Source of the DNA: an uncultured Hyphomicrobiales bacterium
Lineage (GTDB): Bacteria; Pseudomonadota; Alphaproteobacteria; Rhizobiales; Ancalomicrobiaceae
NCBI GenBank assembly: GCA_903930435.1
Contig: CAIYYN010000051.1
Span: forward strand, 1-64,000
Direction: 5' to 3'
Length of the DNA stretch: 64,000 bases
Part shown: positions 25,859-34,278 of the stretch, one piece after another
Layout: each line of letters begins with the position of its first letter
How positions within the stretch are numbered: the first letter of the stretch is position 1
The notes under the pieces: model-generated
Told to the model about the DNA's origin: nothing
What the model saw: the letters and a program-made list of their open reading frames with translations, nothing else
The model's database searches: none
Translations under genes and position numbers: made by a program

Positions 25859-27283
25859 ATGCAATCAAACGCACTGAAGGCGGAACGTCTGCCAATTGCG
25901 GCGAACAGCACCGTATCGCAGCGGATTGCAGAACCGGATCTTGCCCATGCGCGCACGCTTGTTGCCAGAGGCGACGACATGGCAGCTAGCCAGGCCTATC
26001 TGGCCTTGCTGGCGCGCGATCCCACGCATTTTCAGTGTCTGACAGAGCTGGCCGGTCTCGCCTTCGCGGGTGGCTATCGATCTGCCGCCCGGACAGCCTA
26101 TGAGCAAGCCGTCTCGCTGCACCCGCGTGAGGCAATCGGACACGTCAATCTGGCTAATGTCCTCTTGGCCGAACGTGAGATAAAGGCCGCGCGTGAACAC
26201 TTTGAATTGGCCTTGCAGTGTGATCCCGACTTTTACCCTGCCCATCAGGGGCTGGCCGGAATTCTGGCCGACGCGGGTGATCCGCGTGCCGATGAACACC
26301 GCGATCGAGGCTTTCAGGGTCGCGCAGTTGTTCGAAAGCCGTTCCGCGGTGTCGGCAAGGCGAAGAAGGTGCTGCTGCTCGTATCCGCACGAGGCGGAAA
26401 TATTCCGACCGAGCAATGGCTGAATGATCGCCACTACGATGTGACCGCCATTTATGCCGAGTATCATGAGACTTCTGCCATCCTTCCCGCCCATGACCTC
26501 ATCTTCAATGCCATCGGTGATGCCGATTTATGCGCTGACGCGCTGAAACAGGCTGCTGCGATCTGCGCGAGGTCGCGCCGCCCGGTGGTCAACCGACCTG
26601 AACAGGTGATGGGAACCGGACGGGCGGGAACGTCCGAGCGGTTGGCCGGGATCGCTGGCTTGCGGGTGCCCCGCGTCGAGACCCTGTCGATTGCCGCAAT
26701 CCGGCGGCGCCAGGAGATTGCATTTCCGGTGCTGATCCGCCGTCCCGGTTATCACACGGGACAGTATTTTTATCGGGTGGAGACGCGTTCGGACCTTGAG
26801 ATGACGCTCGATCAGTTTGACGCGCTCGGTGCAGATGACCTGTTGCTGATCAACTATATGGATGCACGCGGGTCAGACGGGTTGTCGCGCAAATTTCGCA
26901 TGATGTTCATTGGTGGTCGGCCATATCCGCTGCATCTGGCGATATCGCGGGACTGGAAGGTCCATTATTTCACGGCAGCAATGGCCGAAGATGCCAGCTT
27001 TCGCGAGGAAGAACAGCGGTTCCTCGACGATCCCGCAGGCGTGATCGGCAAGGCAGGGATGACGGCCCTGCGACAAGTCGCATCAAAGCTTGGGCTTGAC
27101 TATGCCGGGATTGATTTTGGCCTGTCCAACGACGGACGCATTCTGCTTTTTGAGGCCAATGCGACGATGGTTCTGATCCCGCCCAGTCCTGACCCGATCT
27201 GGAATTACCGCCGTCCGGCCATCACTGCGGCCTTTGAGGCGGTGCGGACGATGCTGCGTCAGCGTCTGGGACAGTCGTCCTGA
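25859..27283 (+). CDS. TPR-containing ATP-grasp protein
   Basis: The 474-aa protein starts with two to three tetratricopeptide-like helical pairs (about residues 35-150, with AIGHVNLANVLLAEREIKAAREHFE and DFYPAHQGLAGILADAGD). A linker, a pre-ATP-grasp segment and an ATP-grasp domain (about 245-470) follow. The latter shows FPVLIRRPGYHTGQ, LLLINYMDARGSDGLSRKFRMMFI, LGLDYAGIDFGLSNDGRILLFEANATM, with Asp and Glu/Asn residues for magnesium-ATP. Enzymes of this type join a carboxylate to an amine or thiol, often on peptides. I chose the ATG at 25859; a GTG at 25808 is possible. Context: divergent from the oxygenase fusion, followed by an FkbH-like gene. Confidence 0.8.
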   Translation: MQSNALKAERLPIAANSTVSQRIAEPDLAHARTLVARGDDMAASQAYLALLARDPTHFQCLTELAGLAFAGGYRSAARTAYEQAVSLHPREAIGHVNLANVLLAEREIKAAREHFELALQCDPDFYPAHQGLAGILADAGDPRADEHRDRGFQGRAVVRKPFRGVGKAKKVLLLVSARGGNIPTEQWLNDRHYDVTAIYAEYHETSAILPAHDLIFNAIGDADLCADALKQAAAICARSRRPVVNRPEQVMGTGRAGTSERLAGIAGLRVPRVETLSIAAIRRRQEIAFPVLIRRPGYHTGQYFYRVETRSDLEMTLDQFDALGADDLLLINYMDARGSDGLSRKFRMMFIGGRPYPLHLAISRDWKVHYFTAAMAEDASFREEEQRFLDDPAGVIGKAGMTALRQVASKLGLDYAGIDFGLSNDGRILLFEANATMVLIPPSPDPIWNYRRPAITAAFEAVRTMLRQRLGQSS

Positions 27284-27303
27284 AAGCCCTTGCCCGAATC
27301 AGA

Positions 27304-27343
27304 CAGGGCGGAGCATGATCCCGCGCCGATCCGCTCTGCCCTG
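27304..27343 (+). terminator. Stem-loop between the ATP-grasp and FkbH-like genes
   Basis: CAGGGCGGAGC (27304-27314) pairs with GCTCTGCCCTG (27333-27343) at ten of eleven positions. It fills most of the 70-base gap and ends 10 bases before the next ATG. No T-run follows, so it more likely tunes relative expression than ends the transcript. Confidence 0.45.
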
Positions 27344-27353
27344 AAGGCAATTC

Positions 27354-29471
27354 ATGATTCTCCGTCGATCCCGCTTCATTCATCTCGTACCAGTCGGTCC
27401 TGACCGGTTTCTGGTGATCAATGCAATCAGCCAGATGCGGCTTCCGGCAGACGGACAAATCGCTGCACTGCTTGAATATTTTGCCCAGGACCGCGAATTC
27501 CCCGCTGCTTTCACGGAAATCGAAGCATTGCTCGGCGGTGCGTCTCGCGAGGTCGTGGAAGGAACCGTCGTTGCTCTCTACGAACGCGAGATCCTCACAT
27601 CGAAATCGCCGGATGAAGAGACGGCTGACCTGAGCGCCAAGCTCGCCCCGACCTATGGCCGCGATCCCGAAGAAATGCTGGATCGCTATCGGCTGGAACA
27701 CAAGGAAGGTGTGACCGGATATTGGGCCGTTGAGAAGTCATTCGGTCTGGTGACGGCGCCCGCTCCGACAGTAAAGCTCAATGTCATCCTGTTTGGCGAT
27801 TGCGATATCCAGATGGAAGGCGGTTTTCTGAAAGAGGAAGCCGCGCGCCGGGGCATCGACCTGCATGTGGCCGCATCATTTCCCGATGATTTCAGCTTGC
27901 TCACCGAACAGAAGCATGATGCCATCATCGTCGGTGCCTTGCGGGCTCGCTATCTCATTGCTGGCGACAAAGCGGCAGGCATCAGTCCGCATGCCGAATT
28001 CATCGCCCATGCGCAATTGCTGCTCACCAGACTGCGGGAGCACTCGAGCGCCCCGATCCTGATTGACAATCTGCCGGAGCCAACGGTTCAGCCGCTCGGC
28101 ATGGCGGAACGCGGCTTGATCGGACATCGCACCCGATACCGGATCGCCAACGTGGCTCTCGCTGAACTGGCCGAGAGTTTCCCTGATGTTCATGTGATCG
28201 ATACTGCTGCCGTTCTGGGCAGGGCGGGGTCAGAACGCCTTATCGACGATGGTCTCGTCAGTTTCGATCATTTCGGCTCGCCCGGGTGGCTGCTCCAGCG
28301 ACCGGACCGTGAGAAGGCGGCAGTGCACGGCATTTTCCCGGATTTGCAGCCCTTGGCGGATGAGCTCGGCGGAAACCCCTATGGTCGCGAAGCCCTGATG
28401 GCCAACGCGCATCTCGATGCGCTCGTCACGGTGACCGGGCTTGGTCGCAAGAAATGCATTATTCTCGATCTTGATGGGACGCTCTGGCCCGGCGTGTTGG
28501 CCGAGACCGGTAGCCCCTTCGCGTGGACACCCGAAATCAGCGGCAATTTCTCGCACATCGGCTATTATTTCGGGCTGCATGAGGCGCTCAAGATGCTGAA
28601 GAAGCGCGGCCTCGTATTGGCCTGCGTTTCCAAGAACGATGAAGCCACCGTGCGCGAGCTGTGGACCTATGCTGATCATTATCCAAGGGACCGCCTGCTG
28701 ACGCTCGATGATTTCGTCACCGTGCGGATCAACTGGGAGGACAAGGCGTCCAATATCGAGAGCATCGCAGCCGAACTCGGCTTTGCACTCGATGCCTTCC
28801 TGTTCATCGACGACAATCCCGTCGAGCGGGATCGCGTTCGCCAGATGTTGCCACAAGTCGAAGTCTGGGGTGAGTATCCCTTGAGCTTTCGACGCCGACT
28901 GCTGAATGATCCCCGTTTGCAATTGCCCGTGGTCACCTCTGAGGCCGCCAACCGCTCAGGTCTGGTGAGGGCCCAGCTTGAACGTCAGAAGCTTGCAACG
29001 GCGAAGATGTCGGAAGCGGATTACATCGCCTCGCTGCAGATTTCGCTTGAGATCGAGTCACTTGAGCCTCATTCAACGAAATTGGCCCGGGTTGAGGAAT
29101 TGTTCCAGCGTACGACGCAATTCAACACGACAGGACAAAAATTTACGTCAGCTGACTTGTCGGGGCTGATCGCAAGCGGACAGGGCCAGCTCTACGCGAT
29201 GACGGTCTCCGACCGGTTCGCTGATCATGGACTGGTCGGCGCTATCGTCGTCAGGGAGGGCGAGATCCTCGGGCTTGCCATGAGTTGCCGCGTGCTTGGC
29301 ATGGGTGTCGAACATCGCTTCGTCCAGCACGTTATTGCAGAGCAAAAGGGCAGGCGGGACAGTCTTCGTGGCCGCATCCTAGAGACGGCGCGCAATCTTC
29401 CTGTCCGCAACATTTACCGTGACAACGGCTTCAGCGAAACCGAGCCGGGTCGATGGACGATACGGTTTTGA
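27354..29471 (+). CDS. FkbH-like HAD-IIIC protein with PqqD-like N-terminus
   Basis: The 705-aa multidomain protein begins with about 90 residues (FIHLVPVGPDRFLVINAISQ to VVALYEREILTSKSPDEE) that resemble the PqqD-like winged-helix domain found at the front of some RiPP enzymes. An SGNH-like region follows (about 135-340, LNVILFGDCDIQMEGGF). The HAD-IIIC domain has the nucleophile Asp372 and Asp374 in IILDLDGTLWPG. A C-terminal GNAT-like domain closes it (about 560-700, QFNTTGQKFTSADL, VLGMGVEHRFV). FkbH proteins load glyceryl groups onto acyl carriers; relatives occur in polysaccharide and peptide pathways. The PqqD-like call is from fold-level pattern, so it is tentative. It follows the ATP-grasp gene by 70 bases. 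Confidence 0.82.
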   Translation: MILRRSRFIHLVPVGPDRFLVINAISQMRLPADGQIAALLEYFAQDREFPAAFTEIEALLGGASREVVEGTVVALYEREILTSKSPDEETADLSAKLAPTYGRDPEEMLDRYRLEHKEGVTGYWAVEKSFGLVTAPAPTVKLNVILFGDCDIQMEGGFLKEEAARRGIDLHVAASFPDDFSLLTEQKHDAIIVGALRARYLIAGDKAAGISPHAEFIAHAQLLLTRLREHSSAPILIDNLPEPTVQPLGMAERGLIGHRTRYRIANVALAELAESFPDVHVIDTAAVLGRAGSERLIDDGLVSFDHFGSPGWLLQRPDREKAAVHGIFPDLQPLADELGGNPYGREALMANAHLDALVTVTGLGRKKCIILDLDGTLWPGVLAETGSPFAWTPEISGNFSHIGYYFGLHEALKMLKKRGLVLACVSKNDEATVRELWTYADHYPRDRLLTLDDFVTVRINWEDKASNIESIAAELGFALDAFLFIDDNPVERDRVRQMLPQVEVWGEYPLSFRRRLLNDPRLQLPVVTSEAANRSGLVRAQLERQKLATAKMSEADYIASLQISLEIESLEPHSTKLARVEELFQRTTQFNTTGQKFTSADLSGLIASGQGQLYAMTVSDRFADHGLVGAIVVREGEILGLAMSCRVLGMGVEHRFVQHVIAEQKGRRDSLRGRILETARNLPVRNIYRDNGFSETEPGRWTIRF

Positions 29472-29490
29472 AACATCAGGGCCAGAGCAG

Positions 29491-29817
29491 ATGAATCCAC
29501 TCCTTATTGCAGGTGCTGTCGTCCTGGCTGCCGCGCCCGGCGAAGCGCCGCCGACCTATGACGAAATGCCGCATATCGCCAAGGCAGCCATTGAACGTCG
29601 CCTTGAACAAGCGGTCGTTCAATTGGGATCGGTGCAGGTCAAGCAAAGTGAGATGATGCCGGGATATGTCGTGTGTGGCGTCGCGATCGAGGTTTTTGCC
29701 GATCACGCCCAGAATAGACGGGAACGGTTCTTTGTCGTTTCACCCGGCAATTTTGCCATTCTCGAGCGGGATGGCAAGGAATTGATCGACCATTACTGGG
29801 CGCAGAACCGCTGCTGA
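29491..29817 (+). CDS. Small exported protein of unknown function
   Basis: The 108-aa protein starts MNPLLIAGAVVLAAAPGEAPP, a short probable signal sequence. The remainder is mixed helix and strand, with HIAKAAIERRLEQAVVQLGSVQVKQ and a GYVVCGVAIEVFADHAQN stretch, and ends in HYWAQNRC. Two Cys residues (in GYVVCG and at the C-terminus) could form a disulfide. I do not recognise a family. It starts 19 bases after the FkbH-like gene and probably shares its transcript. The frame is open upstream from 29419 inside the preceding gene, but the ATG at 29491 fits the signal sequence best. Confidence 0.65.
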   Translation: MNPLLIAGAVVLAAAPGEAPPTYDEMPHIAKAAIERRLEQAVVQLGSVQVKQSEMMPGYVVCGVAIEVFADHAQNRRERFFVVSPGNFAILERDGKELIDHYWAQNRC

Positions 29818-29828
29818 CGCGGTCCGGC

Positions 29829-30473
29829 TTATCGAAGGCTGGACGACGTACTGGCGACCTGCTTGGCATCAATGGCGAGCCAGACATTGGGGTTGGCGGG
29901 CGACTGCCGTTTCAGGAATGTGTAGCCGGTCTCGTTCCAGCGCACGATTTCCGAGTTGAGATTGTCAAGGATCAGGTCCCCGGCGTTGGTCTTGACCGTC
30001 AGCACCAGATGGCCTGCACCATGATGATCCAGCACCACCGTCAGCAAAAGGGCCGACTTCGGCCAACCCGCCTCGATGAGCAGACGACGCTTCAGCAGCG
30101 AGTAATCATTGCAATTGCCCCGGCCATCGTCGGGATAGGTCCACCAGTTCGGGATACCGCGCTGCTTGAGGCCGTAGTGTTCGGTATCCGGGACACCTTC
30201 AATGCCATTGTTGACGAGCGTGTTGATGGAAACAAGCTGCCGCCAGGCATAAGGGTCGAGCTTGACGCTCTGCGTGCCTGCATTTGACGCCACGCATTCG
30301 TCCGGCTGCGCATCGCAGAACAATTTCCAGCCAATCGGGATTGTTGTCGGTTTTCCGACCGGCGCATAGGCTGTCGACACAGAGATAGAAGCCGTCTCCT
30401 GAGCCTGCGCATCGACACAAGGAAGCGCGGCCGCAAGGGTAAGTGCAAAAACAAACAATATTTGTAGTCGCAT
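29829..30473 (-). CDS. BTLCP-family transglutaminase-like cysteine protease
   Basis: The 214-aa periplasmic protein belongs to the bacterial transglutaminase-like cysteine proteinases (DUF920). Residues 1-25 form a signal peptide ending AQA. The catalytic triad is visible: Cys121 in GRGNCNDYSLLKR, His155 in HHGAGHLVLTV, and Asp170 in LILDNLN. FCDAQPDEC near residues 53-60 is also typical. The best studied relative is LapG, which clips surface adhesins, but LapG usually sits beside lapD and this gene does not. It could act on a surface protein such as the large autotransporter; that is only a guess. It is convergent with the small gene ending at 29817. Confidence 0.88.
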   Translation of the reverse strand: MRLQILFVFALTLAAALPCVDAQAQETASISVSTAYAPVGKPTTIPIGWKLFCDAQPDECVASNAGTQSVKLDPYAWRQLVSINTLVNNGIEGVPDTEHYGLKQRGIPNWWTYPDDGRGNCNDYSLLKRRLLIEAGWPKSALLLTVVLDHHGAGHLVLTVKTNAGDLILDNLNSEIVRWNETGYTFLKRQSPANPNVWLAIDAKQVASTSSSLR

Positions 30474-30762
30474 GGAATGGAGTATCCTGTTTCGTTGAAA
30501 ACAGGAGTACAGGATAGTTTTTGAGTTCGATTTGTTTTCGCTTCTGCAATTTTACTTGAATTTTATCTGATTTTTACTCAAATTTGATCTTAAATTGATT
30601 CAAATTGAAATTATGCGCATTTTCTCTTTTTATTACAGATGGTTATGGTTTCTACAGTGCTCAGTGGCGTCCGAATCCAGCGGATTTCTGCCCGATTCGG
30701 CTTGTTGTCGCACGGTTAAAATGGACTTTATCGGACCATGGAATCTGTATCAATCAACGCGA
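30474..30762. other. AT-rich spacer upstream of the BTLCP gene
   Basis: These 289 bases are strongly AT-rich, unlike the neighbours. TCAAATTTGA (30578-30587) is a perfect palindrome and TTCAAATTGAA (30599-30609) a related one about 21 bases further on. The promoter of the leftward BTLCP gene should be here, and the motif could bind an H-NS-like or MucR-like protein. No gene is seen. Confidence 0.4.
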
Positions 30763-31134
30763 TTACTTCGACTGAAGGCCGGTTGCGTGAGATTTGCGTT
30801 TGCCCTGACACATGACAATCGGCCCTGACATGGCACTGGAGAATCCGCTGCCCTGATAAATCGTGACATTTGCAGCGCCCGGCAACATGAGGAATGTGCC
30901 GTCGACGATCTGTGTCCCGTTTGTGCTTGTCACCAGGCCCCAGGAATATGTGCAGAGCTGGGCTGGGGCCTTGGGATCTGTATGACTGCAAAGGAGTTGC
31001 GCTCCGCCGACCATGGCGACACCATCGCACACGACAACAGGCGCGGCCTGTGCAGGTCCTGCGGCCAATAGGCATAGTTCCAGTCCCGCCGCACAGATGG
31101 ATGCCAGCCAGATCGATCGGTCGCCGAGAGTCAT
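30763..31134 (-). CDS. Small exported protein, unknown
   Basis: The 123-aa protein has an N-terminal hydrophobic signal (LASICAAGLELCLLAAGPAQA, split here between LAS and QA) and a short mature part of about 85 residues. That part contains three or four Cys residues (VVVCDGVAM, LLCSHTD, LCTYSW, IVMCQGKR), which could form two disulfides. I do not recognise the family. The ATG at 31134 has AAGGA at suitable distance; the frame is open to 31176. It is not in an obvious operon, and the BTLCP gene lies 290 bases downstream on the same strand. Confidence 0.6.
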   Translation of the reverse strand: MTLGDRSIWLASICAAGLELCLLAAGPAQAAPVVVCDGVAMVGGAQLLCSHTDPKAPAQLCTYSWGLVTSTNGTQIVDGTFLMLPGAANVTIYQGSGFSSAMSGPIVMCQGKRKSHATGLQSK

Positions 31135-31253
31135 CCGGTGATCTTCCTTGGTGATGCCTTGGACAGTCGCAAACACGACCCGTCAGCGCAAACGTATTCG
31201 TCGGGGGATAATCACATATGCGTAGAGCGAAGACGGTCGCCCTTGCATCCTCA

Positions 31254-31294
31254 AAGCATGCTTGTTATGTGTAGGATGATAATAAGCGTGCTTA
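31254..31294. promoter_or_regulatory. Two AAGC(A/G)TGCTT palindromes upstream of the efflux genes
   Basis: AAGCATGCTT (31254-31263) and TAAGCGTGCTTA (31283-31294) share the same half-site, and their centres are 30 bases apart, about three helical turns. They lie in the spacer before the HlyD-family gene. This spacing suits two repressor dimers (MarR- or TetR-like) bound on one face; no such regulator gene is adjacent. Confidence 0.5.
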
Positions 31295-31430
31295 GTATTG
31301 TCAACGCTGCGATGGAGTGCATGTCCCTGTCCCGCTCCAGCATCTGCGGATTGAGCGACGCGGCTGCGCCATCGCCATAGAGAGTTCTGCATCCTGTCAG
31401 GATGCGCGGGACGCGAGAAAGAGCAGTTCA

Positions 31431-32714
31431 ATGGCCGAGAGCCCTGTGATGAAACGCCCGATTGAACCGGTCCAGCCCAACGCTGCACCCGGGGGACAAA
31501 GGCCAACGGCTGTTGCCAGCGACGCGACAGAGCCTGCGACGGCTGCCGAGCCTATCGCCAAGTCTGGTCCGCAATCCGAGAAGCCTGTTCCGCTCAAGAA
31601 AGCTGAGGCCCGGATGAATCCGCCGGTGCCCAAGCACACCAGAAGCCGCTCTCTCGTCCGACCAATCCTGTTCCTGATGCTGCCTCTGGCGCTCGCTCCC
31701 GGATTTTATGTTTATGTGACCGGCGGCCAGATCATGACGAGCGACAACGCTTATATCCAGGCGGACGAACTCGGGATCTCCACCGATGTCGCGGGCACTG
31801 TGATCGATATCGCCGTCCACGAGAATGAAGCCGTCAAAAAGGGCCAGATTTTATATCGGCTCAAGCCTGACAGCTATCAGATCGCGCTCGATAGTGCCAA
31901 GGCGCAGCTCAATGCCGTCCGCGCGCAGATCCTGACGCTGAAAGCCAGCTACAAGCTGTCTCTGGCTCAGTTGGAGCAGGCCCAATCCGATCTGACCTAT
32001 TACCAGCTCACCTATAATCGCCAGCTGGAACTCGCCAGCACGGGAGCTGGAACAAAGGCCGCGCTGGATGCGGCTGCGCACGATCTCGATGCCATCAAGC
32101 AGAAAATTGAAGTGGCCAAGGTTCAGGCGCAGGTCATGCTCGCCCAGTTTGGCGGTGATGCCGATCAGGCGACTGAGGACAACCCGTTGTATCGGCAAGC
32201 AAAGCTCGGCGTCGACAACGCCCAGAGCGACCTGAACGATACGGTCGTTAAAGCGCCGTTCGACGGGATCGTGACCAACGTCAACGCGATTCAGCTCGGG
32301 TCCTATCTGCAGGCGTCCCAGCAGGCCTTCCAGTTGGTTTCGTCCACGCATATGTGGGTGACCGTGAGCCCCAAGGAAACCGAACTGACCTATGTGCGCC
32401 CCGGTCAACCGGCCAAGATCACGGTAGACACCTATCCCGATCTCGAATGGCATGGCAGGGTGGAGAGCATCAGCCCGGCTTCCGGATCGTCTTTTTCCCT
32501 GCTGCCCGCACAGAACACGACGGGTAACTGGGTGAAGGTCGTGCAGCGTATCCCCATGCGTGTGTCGATTGACGATATGGAAGGCAAGCCACCGTTACGG
32601 GTTGGCATGAGCGTCAATGTCGGCGTTGATACCGGACATGCGCGCGGCGTTCCGACCTTTATCAAGGACATCCTCGAAAGCCTCGCACAAGGCAAGGCGA
32701 AGCCACATGGCTGA
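31431..32714 (+). CDS. HlyD/EmrA-family periplasmic adaptor
   Basis: The 427-aa membrane-fusion protein bridges an inner-membrane exporter to the outer membrane. After a Pro/Ala-rich cytoplasmic tail of about 75 residues there is one membrane segment (PILFLMLPLALAPGFYVYV). A biotinyl-lipoyl-like domain (ISTDVAGTVIDIAVHENEAVKKGQ, written here in parts), a long alpha-helical hairpin (AQLNAVRAQILTLKASYKL and LAQLEQAQSDLTYYQL) and beta-barrel domains follow (DTVVKAPFDGIVTNVNAIQLG). The ATG at 31431 has AAAGAG upstream; ATG 31449 is an alternative. It overlaps the EmrB-type gene by eight bases. The unusual long N-terminal tail may carry regulation. Confidence 0.87.
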   Translation: MAESPVMKRPIEPVQPNAAPGGQRPTAVASDATEPATAAEPIAKSGPQSEKPVPLKKAEARMNPPVPKHTRSRSLVRPILFLMLPLALAPGFYVYVTGGQIMTSDNAYIQADELGISTDVAGTVIDIAVHENEAVKKGQILYRLKPDSYQIALDSAKAQLNAVRAQILTLKASYKLSLAQLEQAQSDLTYYQLTYNRQLELASTGAGTKAALDAAAHDLDAIKQKIEVAKVQAQVMLAQFGGDADQATEDNPLYRQAKLGVDNAQSDLNDTVVKAPFDGIVTNVNAIQLGSYLQASQQAFQLVSSTHMWVTVSPKETELTYVRPGQPAKITVDTYPDLEWHGRVESISPASGSSFSLLPAQNTTGNWVKVVQRIPMRVSIDDMEGKPPLRVGMSVNVGVDTGHARGVPTFIKDILESLAQGKAKPHG

Positions 32715-34257
32715 GGCATCTGCGACGGGGCCAACGCCAAAGGTCGCCAATCGAGGCGCCATCACCGCCTGCGTTATCCTCGCAGTGATCATGCAGGCGC
32801 TGGATACGACCATCGCCAATGTTGCCTTGCCCTATATCCAGGGCAGCGTCTCGGCAAGTGCGGACCAGATCAACTGGGTGTTGACCTCCTATATTGTTGC
32901 GGCTGCTATCATGACGCCGCCTTCCGGATTTCTGGCCGCAAAATTCGGGCGCAAACGCGTGCTCATGACGGCGATCGCGGGTTTCGTGATTGCGTCGGTG
33001 CTCTGCGGCATTTCCCAGTCGCTGGCCGAGATCGTGCTCTATCGCCTGCTGCAGGGTTTCTTTGGTGCGTCTCTCGTGCCGCTTTCGCAAGGTATCCTGC
33101 TGGACAACTACAGTCTGGAGGAACGTGGCGCGGCGATGGCACTGTTTGGCGTATCGGTCATGGTGGGACCCGTGCTCGGTCCCGTGATCGGTGGCTGGCT
33201 GACCGACAATATCTCATGGCGGTGGGTCTTCTATATCAACGTACCCATCGGCGCGCTCGCCCTGACGGGTGTCAGCCTCTTCGTCAAGGAGACCAACCGG
33301 AATGCCGAGGCGAAACTGGACTGGCTCGGATTCGGCAGCCTCAGTCTGACGATCGCCTCATTGCAGATCTTCCTTGATCGCGGGGAGCAGCTGGACTGGT
33401 TTTCCTCCAATGAAATCATCATCGAAGCCATCATTTGTGCATGCTCGTTCTATGTCCTGATCGTGCACACCTTCACCTCCAAAACGTCCTTCGTGAATCC
33501 GCGACTGTTTCTGGATCGTAATTTCGCGATTTGCATGATCTTCATTTTTATCATTGGCGTGACCTATCTGGCCTCGCTCGCCCTGATGACTCCCTATCTC
33601 CAGACCTTGATGCAATTTCCGGTCATGACGGCGGGCATTGTCATGGGGCCGCGTGGCTTGGGCACGATGCTCTGCATGTTTGTCGTGGGTCGTCTGATCG
33701 GCAAGGTCGATACCCGCATTCTCATCGTGCTGGGGCTAAGCCTGACCGCCTGGGCGATGTGGGTCATGACCGGCTGGACGCCCGCTGTCTCGCAATGGAC
33801 AATCATCTACGTCGGCTTCGTGCAAGGAGCCGGGCTCGGGTTTCTGTTCGTGCCGCTGACGACGCTGGCATTTTCGACCTTGCCAGCAGAGATGCGTGGC
33901 GATGGCACCGGGCTCTACAATCTCTCGCGCAATGTCGGCTCAAGCGTCGGCATCTCGGTCGTCTCTGCGCTGATCTCGGAAAACGTGCAGATCAACCACG
34001 CCAATATCGCGTCCTATGTGACGGCGCTGAACCCGGCATTCAGCAATGCGGCCGTGGCACGGGCCTACAATCCCTACACCGCCTCCGGGCGCGCCGCGCT
34101 AGATGGTGTCATCAACCTTCAGGCGGAAATCATCGCCTATATGGACGATTTCAAGTTCCTGATGATCCTGTCGCTCGGCGTCATTCCGCTCGTCCTGCTG
34201 TTTCGGAAAGCCAAACGTCAGCCGGCAACGCTTGAGCACAGTGCGGCGCTGGATTGA
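32707..34257 (+). CDS. DHA2-family drug efflux permease (EmrB type)
   Basis: The 516-aa inner-membrane proton antiporter of the 14-helix DHA2 family has the motif ALDTTIANVALPYIQGS in helix 1, the loop motif GFLAAKFGRKRVL (G-x-L-a-x-x-x-G-x-k/r-x-x-l) and GPVLGPVIGGWL, the antiporter motif C. It pairs with the preceding EmrA-type adaptor to expel drugs or hydrophobic acids, and requires an outer-membrane channel that is not encoded here. The ATG at 32707 lies inside the adaptor gene's end. Gene order and overlap strongly suggest joint translation. Substrate is unknown; the palindromes upstream imply inducible control. Confidence 0.9.
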   Translation: MAEASATGPTPKVANRGAITACVILAVIMQALDTTIANVALPYIQGSVSASADQINWVLTSYIVAAAIMTPPSGFLAAKFGRKRVLMTAIAGFVIASVLCGISQSLAEIVLYRLLQGFFGASLVPLSQGILLDNYSLEERGAAMALFGVSVMVGPVLGPVIGGWLTDNISWRWVFYINVPIGALALTGVSLFVKETNRNAEAKLDWLGFGSLSLTIASLQIFLDRGEQLDWFSSNEIIIEAIICACSFYVLIVHTFTSKTSFVNPRLFLDRNFAICMIFIFIIGVTYLASLALMTPYLQTLMQFPVMTAGIVMGPRGLGTMLCMFVVGRLIGKVDTRILIVLGLSLTAWAMWVMTGWTPAVSQWTIIYVGFVQGAGLGFLFVPLTTLAFSTLPAEMRGDGTGLYNLSRNVGSSVGISVVSALISENVQINHANIASYVTALNPAFSNAAVARAYNPYTASGRAALDGVINLQAEIIAYMDDFKFLMILSLGVIPLVLLFRKAKRQPATLEHSAALD

Positions 34258-34278
34258 CGGTCGCGGTCGTCTATCAAC

